DNA of 64,000 nucleotides. Origin: Polynucleobacter sp. UB-Tiil-W10. GTDB lineage: Bacteria > Pseudomonadota > Gammaproteobacteria > Burkholderiales > Burkholderiaceae. The notes beneath the pieces are model-generated. The model had not been told where the DNA came from, ran no database searches, and saw nothing but the letters and a program-made list of their open reading frames with translations. Of the stretch, positions 7,607-15,427 are shown one piece after another. Location: assembly GCF_018881605.1 (NCBI RefSeq), contig NZ_JACVPZ010000001.1, positions 620,001 through 684,000 on the forward strand, read 5' to 3'. Numbering within the stretch: position 1 is the first letter of the stretch; every line of letters begins with the position of its first letter. The translations under genes and the position numbers were made by a program.

Positions 7607-9277
7607 TTAGTCACGTGCGTAGATATCTACATCTTTGGTTTCTTTAACAAACAGTGTACCGATTACCAATGTCATCGCAGCGATGATGATTGGGTACCAG
7701 AGACCGTAGTAAATATTACCGTTTTGCGCTACCAAGGCGAAGGAGATCGTTGGCAACAAGCCACCGAACCAACCGTTACCAATGTGGTATGGCAAGGACA
7801 TAGAGGTGTAACGAATGCGGGTTGGGAACATCTCAACCAACATCGCAGCGATTGGGCCATAAACCATGGTTACCAAGATCACCAAGTACACCAACAAGAG
7901 CAATACAGCAACGTAGTTAATGCCAGCTGGATCAGCTTTAACTGGATAACCCTCTTTATTTAAAGCATCGCGAATTGCCTTCTTGAACTCAGCATCCTTA
8001 GCTTTTGCTTCAGCAGGATCAATTCCCTTGGAGGTATAACCAGGGATTTCAACATCACCAATTTTCACAACTGCAGTAGTGCCAGCTGGAGCTGGAATAG
8101 TAGTGTAGCTAGCTGAGTTAGATGCCATCACTTGTTTTGCAATGTCGCAAGAACTAGTGAACTTCGCAGTTCCAGTTGGGTTAAATTGGAATGTACATTC
8201 AGCAGGATCAGCTGTAATTGTTGCTGGTGCTGTTGCCATTGCCTTTTCTAACGCAGGGTTAGCAAAGTGAGTTAAAGCATTAAATACGGAAACTGGTGTG
8301 TTAGGGATGTAAGTAATTACAGCCAACAACAAGCCTCCCATGATGATTACCTTACGGCCAATCTTGTCTGACAAGCTGCCGAACACTACGAAGAATGGTG
8401 TGCCGATTACTAATGAAGCAGCAATCAACAAGTTCGCAGTCTTAGCGTCTACCTTTAATACTTGAGTAAGGTAGAACAAAGCATAAAACTGACCCGTGTA
8501 CCAAACCACCGCTTGACCTGCAACCAGACCAAACAATGCCAAGATAACAATCTTCAAGTTTTTCCATTGACCGAATGACTCTGTCAAAGGTGCTTTAGAC
8601 AATTTGCCCTCTTCTTTCATCTTCTTGAAAGCTGGAGATTCATTCATGGACAAGCGAATCCATACAGAAACTGCCAACAAGCCAATAGAAACGATGAAAG
8701 GAACACGCCAGCCCCAAACGTCAAAGTCTGGACCAGTGAATTCACGTGTGAACAAAATCACGAGCAAGGAGAGGAACAAGCCCAAAGTAGCTGTTGTCTG
8801 AATCCAAGCTGTGTAAGCGCCACGACGGCCATGAGGAGCATGTTCTGCAACATACGTAGCAGCACCGCCGTACTCACCACCCAAAGCTAAACCTTGAAGC
8901 ATACGCAATGCGATCAAGATGACTGGTGCAGCAACACCGATAGTTGCATAGTTAGGCAGAATACCCACGATGAAAGTTGCGCCACCCATTAACAAGATGG
9001 TTACCAAGAAGGTGTATTTACGACCAATCAAATCGCCTAGACGACCAAACACCAACGCGCCAAATGGACGCACGATGAAACCAGCAGCAAACGCTAATAA
9101 AGCGAAAATGAAGGCAGAGCCTGCATCTAGGCCAGAGAAGAATTGCTTAGCAATAATTGCCGCAAGTGAACCGTAAAGATAAAAGTCGTACCACTCAAAA
9201 ACCGTACCTAAAGATGATGCAAAAATAACTTTGCGTTCTTCGGCGGTCATTGGGGCTGCTTTAGTTGATGTTGACAT
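7607..9277 (-). CDS. MHS-family MFS transporter with long extracytoplasmic loop
   Basis: A 556-residue proton-coupled transporter of the metabolite:H+ symporter group of the major facilitator superfamily. Family signs are GTVFEWYDFYLYG at residues 24-36, motif A GRLGDLIGRK at 78-87, its repeat GSLSDKIGRK at 300-309, and RMLQGLALGGEYGGA in the fourth helix. Usual members are 420-450 residues. Here an insert of about 130 residues (326-454) lies between the ninth and tenth membrane helices, with two cysteines (361 and 377) and many Ala, Thr and Lys. AGGAG precedes the ATG by six bases. Substrate (an organic acid, betaine or proline type) cannot be told. Confidence 0.9.
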   Translation of the reverse strand: MSTSTKAAPMTAEERKVIFASSLGTVFEWYDFYLYGSLAAIIAKQFFSGLDAGSAFIFALLAFAAGFIVRPFGALVFGRLGDLIGRKYTFLVTILLMGGATFIVGILPNYATIGVAAPVILIALRMLQGLALGGEYGGAATYVAEHAPHGRRGAYTAWIQTTATLGLFLSLLVILFTREFTGPDFDVWGWRVPFIVSIGLLAVSVWIRLSMNESPAFKKMKEEGKLSKAPLTESFGQWKNLKIVILALFGLVAGQAVVWYTGQFYALFYLTQVLKVDAKTANLLIAASLVIGTPFFVVFGSLSDKIGRKVIIMGGLLLAVITYIPNTPVSVFNALTHFANPALEKAMATAPATITADPAECTFQFNPTGTAKFTSSCDIAKQVMASNSASYTTIPAPAGTTAVVKIGDVEIPGYTSKGIDPAEAKAKDAEFKKAIRDALNKEGYPVKADPAGINYVAVLLLLVYLVILVTMVYGPIAAMLVEMFPTRIRYTSMSLPYHIGNGWFGGLLPTISFALVAQNGNIYYGLWYPIIIAAMTLVIGTLFVKETKDVDIYARD

Positions 9278-9463
9278 CAGTAGCTCCTAACTATTTTTAT
9301 TAAATAAAAAACAACGGGTCGATTATGCTTTGAAAAAATTCAAAGAAATCCACTAGTTAGGGTAATTCCCCATCAAATAGGATCGGGGTTTTCCCGAGAA
9401 ATAGCGAAACTGGAGGCAATTACGCAACATGCACTAGCCCAACCTCTAATGCAAGATTGGTGC

Positions 9464-9486
9464 TTTTATATAGTGAGAATATAAAA
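9464..9486. repeat. AT-rich inverted repeat upstream of the transporter
   Basis: TTTTATAT and ATATAAAA form a perfect 8-base inverted repeat around a 7-base spacer. It lies about 190 bases before the transporter ATG and next to the TRIC terminator. It could be a regulator operator for the transporter or part of terminator structure; nothing else in the sequence decides this. Confidence 0.4.
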
Positions 9487-9505
9487 ACACGCCGTAAAAA
9501 TGGCG
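9483..9505 (-). terminator. Likely terminator of the TRIC channel gene
   Basis: On the minus strand a short GC stem CGCC/GGCG around an AT loop is followed by TGTTTTT just after the stop codon at 9509. A longer imperfect pairing with AAAACGCGC in the last codons is possible. The stem is short, so confidence is moderate. Confidence 0.5.
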
Positions 9506-9508
9506 AAG

Positions 9509-10138
9509 TTAGCGCGTTTTAGTGATAAACATTTTGGGTACGCGCAGATCCCAGAAAATCGCTGATGCACGTAATCCAAAAATTCCTAGCATGCAAATTA
9601 CAGAACCTTCGACCACATACTGAGGCAAGAAGTTCAATATCAGAACATATGCACAACATCCCAAAGTCACTGGAATGGCATAAAGCTCATGCGACATGAT
9701 GAGTGTTTTTCTACCCGCCAATACATCGCGTAATAGGCCGCCGCCAATTGCAGTAACAACACCTAAAATGACAGGCGCTACCGGCAGACCATAACCCATA
9801 CTCCAAGCCTTGTCAGCACCCTGTATACCAAAGAGTGCTGCACCAAAACCATCGATATAAAGCATCCAGCGATAAATTTGTGGTTGAGTAAAGAAAGATT
9901 CTGCGAAGAAGGTAATAACGCTAGCTCCTAGTGCAAGCCAGACATAAATCTGATTCTCGGACCAGAAAACAGGGGCCTCTAAAATGATGTCGCGAATAGT
10001 CCCTCCACCGATTGCGGTGATGAGCCCAAGCACCAAAACACCAAAGAGATCCACACCCCGATCTGCAATTGCCAAGACCCCTGTCACAGCAAAAGCCATG
10101 GTTGCGATGATGCCAATCCAGAAATTAATGTCTTTCAT
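9509..10138 (-). CDS. TRIC-type cation channel family protein (UPF0126)
   Basis: A 209-residue membrane protein of the bacterial TRIC/UPF0126 (YadS, YicG) family, trimeric cation channels. It has seven hydrophobic segments arranged as two similar halves. Each half has the family's glycine signature: LITAIGGGTIRD in the first and VVTAIGGGLLRDV in the second. The frame is open upstream to 10330, but the start at 10138 (MKDINFW) gives the normal length and keeps the gene from running deeply into the divergent maiA. No strong Shine-Dalgarno is visible. Family identification is secure; physiological role is not. Confidence 0.9.
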   Translation of the reverse strand: MKDINFWIGIIATMAFAVTGVLAIADRGVDLFGVLVLGLITAIGGGTIRDIILEAPVFWSENQIYVWLALGASVITFFAESFFTQPQIYRWMLYIDGFGAALFGIQGADKAWSMGYGLPVAPVILGVVTAIGGGLLRDVLAGRKTLIMSHELYAIPVTLGCCAYVLILNFLPQYVVEGSVICMLGIFGLRASAIFWDLRVPKMFITKTR

Positions 10139-10228
10139 ATCAATTAGTCTAATGCACTTTGTCTGAACGCAGTCTTGAATAACCATCCTGAATATACTGT
10201 TAGCTATGAGTGCAAATAAGAGGTTGAT

Positions 10229-10909
10229 ATGACCTACAAGCTTTATAGCTTTTGGCGCAGCTCCGCTGCTTTTCGTGTTCGCATTGCCCTTAATCTCAAA
10301 GGCATGGATTACGAAATCATTCCCGTACATCTCAGCAAAAATGGCGGGAATCAGTTGAGCGAGGAATACGGCAAGAAAAATCCCAACCGCTTAGTACCCG
10401 TTCTGGAAGATGGTGAAAAAAGTATTCATCAATCCTTAGCGATGATTGAATATCTTGAAGAGGTGAAGCCCGAACCTCCCCTCTTACCAACCTTGGCTAT
10501 TGATCGAGCATGGGTACGCGCACTTGCAATGGATATTGCCTGCGATATTCACCCCATCAACAATGTGCGGGTGTTACGTTACCTCATCAAAAAACTAGGC
10601 ATTAGTAGTGAGGCAAAGGATGAGTGGTATCAGCATTGGGTCAAGACTGGATTAGAAAGTTTAGAAAAGCAATTAAGCAGTGACGCTAGGGTCGGGAAAT
10701 TTGCCTATGGCGATCAACCAGGCTTAATTGATCTTTGCTTAGTTCCCCAACTATTTAACGCGCTCAGCGCAAAAGTAGATGTAAGCCCCTACCCAACCCT
10801 CATGCGAATCTTTCATGAGTGCATGAAATTACCTGCTTTTATAAACGCCTCTTGGGAAAGACAAATTGATGCAGAGGGCTTAAACCCCGTTGCTCCACCA
10901 CAGGAATAA
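10229..10909 (+). CDS. maiA: Maleylacetoacetate isomerase (zeta-class GST)
   Basis: Glutathione-dependent isomerase converting maleylacetoacetate or maleylpyruvate to the fumaryl form in tyrosine or gentisate breakdown. The 226-residue protein starts with the zeta GST motif LYSFWRSSAAFRVRIALNLKG, in which SSAxFR is the glutathione-activating loop, and contains QSLAMIEYLEE and the C-terminal helical domain with LIDLCLVPQLFNA. No other aromatic-degradation gene is adjacent, so it may act in another isomerisation. Its last 30 bases overlap the convergent AEC transporter gene. Confidence 0.9.
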   Translation: MTYKLYSFWRSSAAFRVRIALNLKGMDYEIIPVHLSKNGGNQLSEEYGKKNPNRLVPVLEDGEKSIHQSLAMIEYLEEVKPEPPLLPTLAIDRAWVRALAMDIACDIHPINNVRVLRYLIKKLGISSEAKDEWYQHWVKTGLESLEKQLSSDARVGKFAYGDQPGLIDLCLVPQLFNALSAKVDVSPYPTLMRIFHECMKLPAFINASWERQIDAEGLNPVAPPQE

Positions 10910-11809
10910 TGAGAGTGTGAGTAATGAGCTCACGGTTGTAATCAATACCACTCTAGAAATAACGCTACCGTCTGCTTTGTAATACTGCGCCAACATAAAA
11001 GGTCCAGTACCAGTAGGCAGTGCACTCAAAATCACAATTGCACTGACCCATAATCCAGGCAAATCTAAAATGGGTGATGCAATTACCCAGGCAATCAAGG
11101 GCTGAAGAAAGAGCTTTGCAAAACTAATACCCCAAGCTTGCGTTGGAGCTGCAGTGTTTTTTTGTATGAGAAATAAACCAATTGAAACCAGCGCACAAGG
11201 AGTCGATGCTGCCGCCAAGAATGCAATCACTTGTGCAATTGGATCATACAAAGTCAGGCCACTAGCGGCCCATGCCAAACCAGCAACTGGGGCAATTAAT
11301 AATGGATTAGTACAGAGAGATTTAATGACGCTCAGAACAATCTCATGTGACCTCTTATGCGACAAGATGCCGATCTCAATCAGAACTGTCGCTAAAGCGA
11401 ACATCACAAACACAATGAAGGTGGAAATAATCGCTGGTGCCAAACCATCTTGACCAAGGGCCAGTGCGCACAAAGGAATGCCCATATACCCTGTATTTGA
11501 ATAAGAGGCGCTAAGACCATCGAAGCTAGCTGATGCCAAATCTCGACTACGCATGAAGCTCATCAAGAGCACCAGAATAAAAACAATTAAACAGCTTAGA
11601 AAAAAAGCGGTAATAAAGCCAGGCTGCCAAAGCGTTTGCCAGCCGCTATTAGCGGCGAAATTAAAGAGTTGCGCAGGTAATGCTAACCAAACAACAAAGC
11701 GATTTAGCTCAATCGAAGCGTTTATACCCAGCTTACCCGTCCGCCCTCCAACATACCCAATCAGAATGAGTAAAAAGACTGGAAGAACTACATTAAATAC
11801 GTAGAGCAA
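10880..11809 (-). CDS. AEC family transporter
   Basis: A 309-residue membrane protein of the auxin efflux carrier family, secondary transporters for carboxylates and related small molecules. About ten hydrophobic helices are present. The family signatures are the early FLLILIGYVGG segment and SASYSNTGYMGIPLCALALG in the first half, and LPTGTGPFMLAQYY in the last helices. The gene ends inside the 3' end of maiA on the opposite strand, giving a 30-base antisense overlap. Substrate is unknown. Confidence 0.88.
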   Translation of the reverse strand: MLYVFNVVLPVFLLILIGYVGGRTGKLGINASIELNRFVVWLALPAQLFNFAANSGWQTLWQPGFITAFFLSCLIVFILVLLMSFMRSRDLASASFDGLSASYSNTGYMGIPLCALALGQDGLAPAIISTFIVFVMFALATVLIEIGILSHKRSHEIVLSVIKSLCTNPLLIAPVAGLAWAASGLTLYDPIAQVIAFLAAASTPCALVSIGLFLIQKNTAAPTQAWGISFAKLFLQPLIAWVIASPILDLPGLWVSAIVILSALPTGTGPFMLAQYYKADGSVISRVVLITTVSSLLTLSLFLWWSNGV

Positions 11810-11836
11810 AATATTTAATATGCAAAAGTTAGAGTG

Positions 11837-12361
11837 TTAGGAAATCTTTTTCAGCGTCTTTACGTAGCGCTGTGCATTTTTGACATAACGTCCGGCGATA
11901 TCATGAATTCCGGCAATTTGTTCTAGAGTTAGTTCTTTGACCGCTTTGGCAGGTGTTCCTAAAATCATGGAACCATCCGGAAATTCTTTTCCCTCTGTAA
12001 CGAGCGCGCCCGCACCAACCAAACAGTTTTTTCCAATCTTGGCACCATTCAAAATAACCGCACCAATTCCGATAAGACTACCGTCTCCAATATGGCAACC
12101 ATGCAACATCACTTGATGACCGACAGTGACATGCTTACCAATGATCAGCGGATAACCTGGGTCGGTATGCAGGACAGAAGCGTCTTGCACATTACTACCC
12201 TCTCCGATTTGAATGAGATCGTTATCGCCACGAATAACTACCTTTGGCCAAATGCTCGCATCTTGATGAAGTACAACTTTGCCGATCACTTCTGCGCTCT
12301 CGGCAACCCAAGCACCCTCAGCTAATTGTGGGGCGTTTCCGTCTAGTTCAAATATAGCCAT
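11837..12361 (-). CDS. Gamma carbonic anhydrase family protein
   Basis: A 174-residue left-handed beta-helix protein of the gamma carbonic anhydrase/YrdA type. Hexapeptide repeats run from about residue 22 to 125 (for example IGKVV, IGEGS, IGDGS, IGKNC). Histidines at 65, 82 and 87 form the expected zinc triad (LHTDPG and [11 protein letters not shown]). YrdA-type homologues often lack full catalytic activity, so carbonic anhydrase activity is not certain. The gene follows the AEC gene's start by 27 bases on the same strand. Confidence 0.92.
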   Translation of the reverse strand: MAIFELDGNAPQLAEGAWVAESAEVIGKVVLHQDASIWPKVVIRGDNDLIQIGEGSNVQDASVLHTDPGYPLIIGKHVTVGHQVMLHGCHIGDGSLIGIGAVILNGAKIGKNCLVGAGALVTEGKEFPDGSMILGTPAKAVKELTLEQIAGIHDIAGRYVKNAQRYVKTLKKIS

Positions 12362-12417
12362 GATTCATTATAGGTACGAATCTGGCTATAGATGAATGAC
12401 CTCACACCAAGAAAGCA

Positions 12418-13620
12418 CTACCAGTTAGGCTCGCGATCTGGGGTAGAGGAAATACGGTGCACACTTAAATCAGCGCCTTCGTATTCCTCTTCTTGTGACA
12501 TCCGAATACCCAAGAATGCTTTCAGGGCGCCATAAACAACAAAACCGCCGACCAGTGCGATACCCACTCCCAATGCACTGCCCATCAGTTGACCAGTAAA
12601 GGTAACGCCACCGATTCCGCCCAGAGCCTTGCTGCCGAAGATGCCTGCGGCCAATCCACCCCAAAGCCCGCATAAACCATGCAAAGGCCAAACACCGAGA
12701 ACATCATCAATCTTCCAGCGGTTTTGCACCAAAGTAAACATATAGACAAACAAAGCACCAGCGACCAAACCAACAAATAAAGCACCTAAAGGATGCATTA
12801 AATCTGAGCCTGCGCAAACCGCAACCAAACCAGCCAGCGGGCCGTTGTATGTAAAACCAGGATCATTGCGACCCACCACCCAAGCAGCCAATGTTCCACC
12901 AACCATCGCCATTAGTGAGTTCATCGCAACCAAGCCGCTGATCTTATCAATCGCTTGTGCGCTCATCACATTAAAACCAAACCAACCTACCGCCAAAATC
13001 CAGGCACCCAAAGCTAAGAAAGGAATGCTTGAAGGTGGATGAGCAGAGATTTGACCGTCTTTTGTGTAACGGCCACGACGTGCGCCCAGTAGAATGACCG
13101 CTGGCAAGGCGGTCCATCCGCCTACCGCATGAACCACTACTGACCCAGCAAAGTCATGAAACTCTTCACCAGTAAAACCTTTAATCCAAGCTTGAATGCC
13201 GTAATGTTGATTCCAGGCAATGCCTTCGAAGAAGGGGTAGACAAAACCTACCAATACAAAAGTAGCAATTAACTGAGGATTAAATTTGGCTCGCTCTGCA
13301 ATGCCGCCAGAAATAATTGCGGGAATTGCGGCAGCAAAAGTCAGCAAGAAGAAAAACTTCACTAACTCATAACCGTTCTTCTCTGCCAACAACTCCGCGC
13401 CAGAGAAAAAGTTCACTCCATAAGCAATGCTGTAACCGATAAAAAAATACGCAATAGTGGAAACCGCAAAGTCCACCAAGATTTTGACCAGAGCATTTAC
13501 TTGGTTTTTCTTGCGTACTGTTCCCAACTCCAAGAACGCAAAGCCGGCGTGCATGGCAAGAACCATAATGGCGCCGAGCAAGATAAATAAGGCATCGCTG
13601 CCTGACTTCAAAGTTTCCAT
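12418..13620 (-). CDS. amt: Ammonium transporter
   Basis: A 400-residue Amt/Mep/Rh family ammonium channel with about eleven membrane helices. The conserved twin-histidine pore is represented by DFAGSVVVHAVGGW and WPLHGLCGLWGG. The N-terminus begins METLKSGSDALFILLGAIMVLAMHAGFAFLE, containing the Amt FxxxG-type first helix. There is no glnK/PII gene adjacent, unlike the common glnK-amtB pairing. The upstream intergenic region contains alternating AGTGCA/TGCACT half-sites that could be an operator. Confidence 0.96.
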   Translation of the reverse strand: METLKSGSDALFILLGAIMVLAMHAGFAFLELGTVRKKNQVNALVKILVDFAVSTIAYFFIGYSIAYGVNFFSGAELLAEKNGYELVKFFFLLTFAAAIPAIISGGIAERAKFNPQLIATFVLVGFVYPFFEGIAWNQHYGIQAWIKGFTGEEFHDFAGSVVVHAVGGWTALPAVILLGARRGRYTKDGQISAHPPSSIPFLALGAWILAVGWFGFNVMSAQAIDKISGLVAMNSLMAMVGGTLAAWVVGRNDPGFTYNGPLAGLVAVCAGSDLMHPLGALFVGLVAGALFVYMFTLVQNRWKIDDVLGVWPLHGLCGLWGGLAAGIFGSKALGGIGGVTFTGQLMGSALGVGIALVGGFVVYGALKAFLGIRMSQEEEYEGADLSVHRISSTPDREPNW

Positions 13621-13674
13621 GAAATTTCCCCTCTTATTTTTTGCATCATTATGGGGAATTCAATAACCCAAATA

Positions 13675-13700
13675 AGTGCACAATGCACTTATTTAGTGCA
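13675..13700. promoter_or_regulatory. Three alternating AGTGCA/TGCACT half-sites
   Basis: AGTGCA (13675-13680), TGCACT (13684-13689) and AGTGCA (13695-13700) make two overlapping inverted repeats with spacers of 3 and 5 bases. They lie in the divergent region between amt and the Rap1a-like gene. The outer pair resembles the NtrC-type TGCAC...GTGCA layout, which would suit amt, but no sigma-54 -24/-12 element was found on either strand. The regulator is therefore unknown. Confidence 0.5.
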
Positions 13701-13757
13701 TTAATAGGGCTTATTTATGGTTTATCATATTTTTTACACACACCTAAGGGAGAACCC

Positions 13758-14120
13758 ATGAAAAAATTCCTCGTTGCATTAGCCACTTTGGCTGCATTTT
13801 CAGGCCTTGCTCAAGCACAAGAAACCATCAAAGTTTTGAGCACGCAAGAACTGGCCAATACCTGCAAACTCCCAGCAAGCCCAGAATCACGTAGCTTTTG
13901 TATTGGCTTTACGACTTCTGTTTATGAAACCTATCTAGCAACGCGTCACCCACAACGTGCAAAGCCATTTATTTGCGTTAAGCAACCAGCACCAGCACGC
14001 GACGAAGTTATTGCTGATTTCGTGAAATTTGCACAAAGCACTCCACAAGTTGCAGACAAGCCAGCAGCAGGCGTTTTCTTGGGCTTCTTAGGGTCACGCT
14101 TCCCTTGCGCTAGAAAATAA
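13758..14120 (+). CDS. Exported Rap1a/Tai-family protein
   Basis: A 120-residue secreted protein with a clean signal peptide (MKKFLVALATLAAFSGLAQA, cut before QE). The mature part has the Rap1a/Tai spacing: CKLPAS, then RSFCIGFTTSVYETYL, then FICVKQ, then LGSRFPC at the end. This family includes periplasmic immunity proteins against type VI amidase effectors such as Tae4, but many members are orphans. No effector or secretion gene is near. GGGAG sits five bases before the ATG, fixing this start against longer in-frame options. Confidence 0.8.
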   Translation: MKKFLVALATLAAFSGLAQAQETIKVLSTQELANTCKLPASPESRSFCIGFTTSVYETYLATRHPQRAKPFICVKQPAPARDEVIADFVKFAQSTPQVADKPAAGVFLGFLGSRFPCARK

Positions 14121-14167
14121 TCTAAACAACTTAGCCAAACTAATACACATTCAAAGGATCAATTGAG

Positions 14168-14455
14168 ATGAAAAAAATTATCGCAATTACTGCAGCAACT
14201 TTAGCAATCGCTGGTTGCTCAAACATGAGCAACACTGAGCAACGCACACTTTCAGGCGCAGGCATTGGCGCTGCAGCCGGAGCTGTTGGTACCGCAATCT
14301 TTCACGGCAATCCGATCTGGGGTGCGGTTGGTGGTGCAGCAGTTGGTGCAGCGTCTGGTTACGTCTACGATGCATACAAGAAAAATGAAGGCGCTAATTA
14401 CAATGCTGGTTATAACGCTGGCAAAAATAATCAGCCAGCTAACGCGCCTAACTAA
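14168..14455 (+). CDS. Glycine-zipper lipoprotein
   Basis: A 95-residue lipoprotein. The signal peptide ends in the lipobox LAIAGC with Cys16 as the lipidated residue. Residues about 30-65 form a glycine-zipper segment (GAGIGAAAGAVGTAIF, then GAVGGAAVGAASGYVYD) like that of SlyB and OsmB-type envelope proteins, followed by a polar Asn/Gly/Ala-rich tail with two NAGYNAGKN-like units. It probably anchors in the outer membrane. It follows the Rap1a-like gene by 47 bases and may be co-transcribed. Confidence 0.85.
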   Translation: MKKIIAITAATLAIAGCSNMSNTEQRTLSGAGIGAAAGAVGTAIFHGNPIWGAVGGAAVGAASGYVYDAYKKNEGANYNAGYNAGKNNQPANAPN

Positions 14456-14510
14456 GGCATCAAACTAAGCTCAAACATTCGACCTTCTCGGGCCGAAGTT
14501 TGACAACACG

Positions 14511-14542
14511 AACCCAGCTTGTATTAATTTACTAGCTGGGTT
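14511..14542. terminator. Terminator between the lipoprotein and OsmC genes
   Basis: AACCCAGCT (14511-14519) pairs with AGCTGGGTT (14534-14542), followed on the plus strand by TTTATTTG. The hairpin includes the stop codon and last bases of the convergent OsmC gene and probably ends the lipoprotein transcript. The 14-base loop is long. Confidence 0.7.
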
Positions 14543-14913
14543 TTTATTTGAATCTGTCCCGCCAAAGCCTTATGTATTGGGCACTTCTCTGCAATCTCTA
14601 GTAGGCGCTCTTTTTCTTCCTCGCTCAAATTACCTTGTAACTGAATTTCACGGGAGAATGTTTCAACGTCATCAGATCTCTCAATATCAACCGTCACAAT
14701 CGCATTTTCTAATTTCATTTCCTTACGCCCAGCGTACATCTTTAAAGTCATGGATGTACAGGCAGCTAAAGCTGCGCCAAGATACTCATGAGGACTTGGG
14801 CCAGTACCCGAGCCCCCTTTAGAAACTTCAGCATCAGATAAAAAATGTAAATCACCAGCAGTTAATTTCTGCTGAAGCGGGCCTTGGCCAAACTGCGAAA
14901 CAACTTTTCTCAT
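14524..14913 (-). CDS. OsmC family peroxidase-like protein
   Basis: A 129-residue OsmC/Ohr superfamily protein. The two redox cysteines typical of the family are present: Cys52 in AACTSMTLKMYA and Cys111 in EKCPIHKAL. The conserved early GPSPHEYLGAALAAC run also fits. Members reduce organic hydroperoxides or act in sulfur metabolism. The start at MRKVV has AGGAGC seven bases upstream. A second, distinct OsmC gene lies at 46514. Confidence 0.9.
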   Translation of the reverse strand: MRKVVSQFGQGPLQQKLTAGDLHFLSDAEVSKGGSGTGPSPHEYLGAALAACTSMTLKMYAGRKEMKLENAIVTVDIERSDDVETFSREIQLQGNLSEEEKERLLEIAEKCPIHKALAGQIQIKTQLVN

Positions 14914-14958
14914 AATGCTCCTAAAAAATATTCTGATAGTTTAAATTTCAGAATGACT

Positions 14959-15372
14959 TTAACCGGAATGGGATTTGCTTGCTTTTTCTACGATGGGCAA
15001 TTGCGCATTCTTCCACGCACTAAAGCCACCCGCCAAATGACAAATATTAGGGACACCCATTCTCTTTAAAGTTTGAGTTGCCAATGCTGAACGCCATGCA
15101 GAGGCGCAATACAACACCAAACGCTTTCCTTCACCAAATACTGACTTGTAATAAGGGCTATCAGGATCAACCCAAAACTCCAACATTCCTCTTGGGGCGT
15201 GTAGGGCATTCGGAATCATGCCTTCTCGCTCTAATTCTCTTATGTCGCGAATATCCACAAATATAGAATTTGGATCATCCAATAACAGCTTCGCTTTTTC
15301 CATGGGGAGCGTCTCTATTTCAGCCATTGCCCCCTCAATAAGCTCCTGATATCCAATCTTTAATTTCACCAA
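14959..15372 (-). CDS. Rhodanese-like domain protein
   Basis: A 137-residue single-domain rhodanese. The active-site loop is CASAWRS at residues 89-95, with Cys89 as the sulfur-carrying residue, and IFVDIRDIRELEREGMIPNALHAPRG gives the upstream CH2A-like motif. The C-terminal LAGGFSAWKNAQLP is also characteristic. It probably shuttles sulfane sulfur in the cytoplasm; no partner is evident. It lies next to an OsmC gene, an association seen in sulfur or persulfide handling, but this is only suggestive. Confidence 0.9.
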   Translation of the reverse strand: MVKLKIGYQELIEGAMAEIETLPMEKAKLLLDDPNSIFVDIRDIRELEREGMIPNALHAPRGMLEFWVDPDSPYYKSVFGEGKRLVLYCASAWRSALATQTLKRMGVPNICHLAGGFSAWKNAQLPIVEKASKSHSG

Positions 15373-15427
15373 AATCCCCTAAATTAACAATGTCATAAGC
15401 CCATTAAGCACCTGCTACCATTCTGCT

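Noticed and set aside
10139-10330. Longer N-terminal extension of the TRIC channel
   Set aside because: The open frame upstream of 10138 would overlap maiA on the other strand and has no similarity to the family; the seven-helix protein is complete from 10138.
10820-10910. Terminator in the maiA/AEC overlap
   Set aside because: Only short GGGG/CCCT-type pairings without a T-run are present on either strand.
13621-13757. Sigma-54 promoter for amt
   Set aside because: No GG-N10-GC element was found on either strand at a usable distance, although the half-sites resemble NtrC sites.
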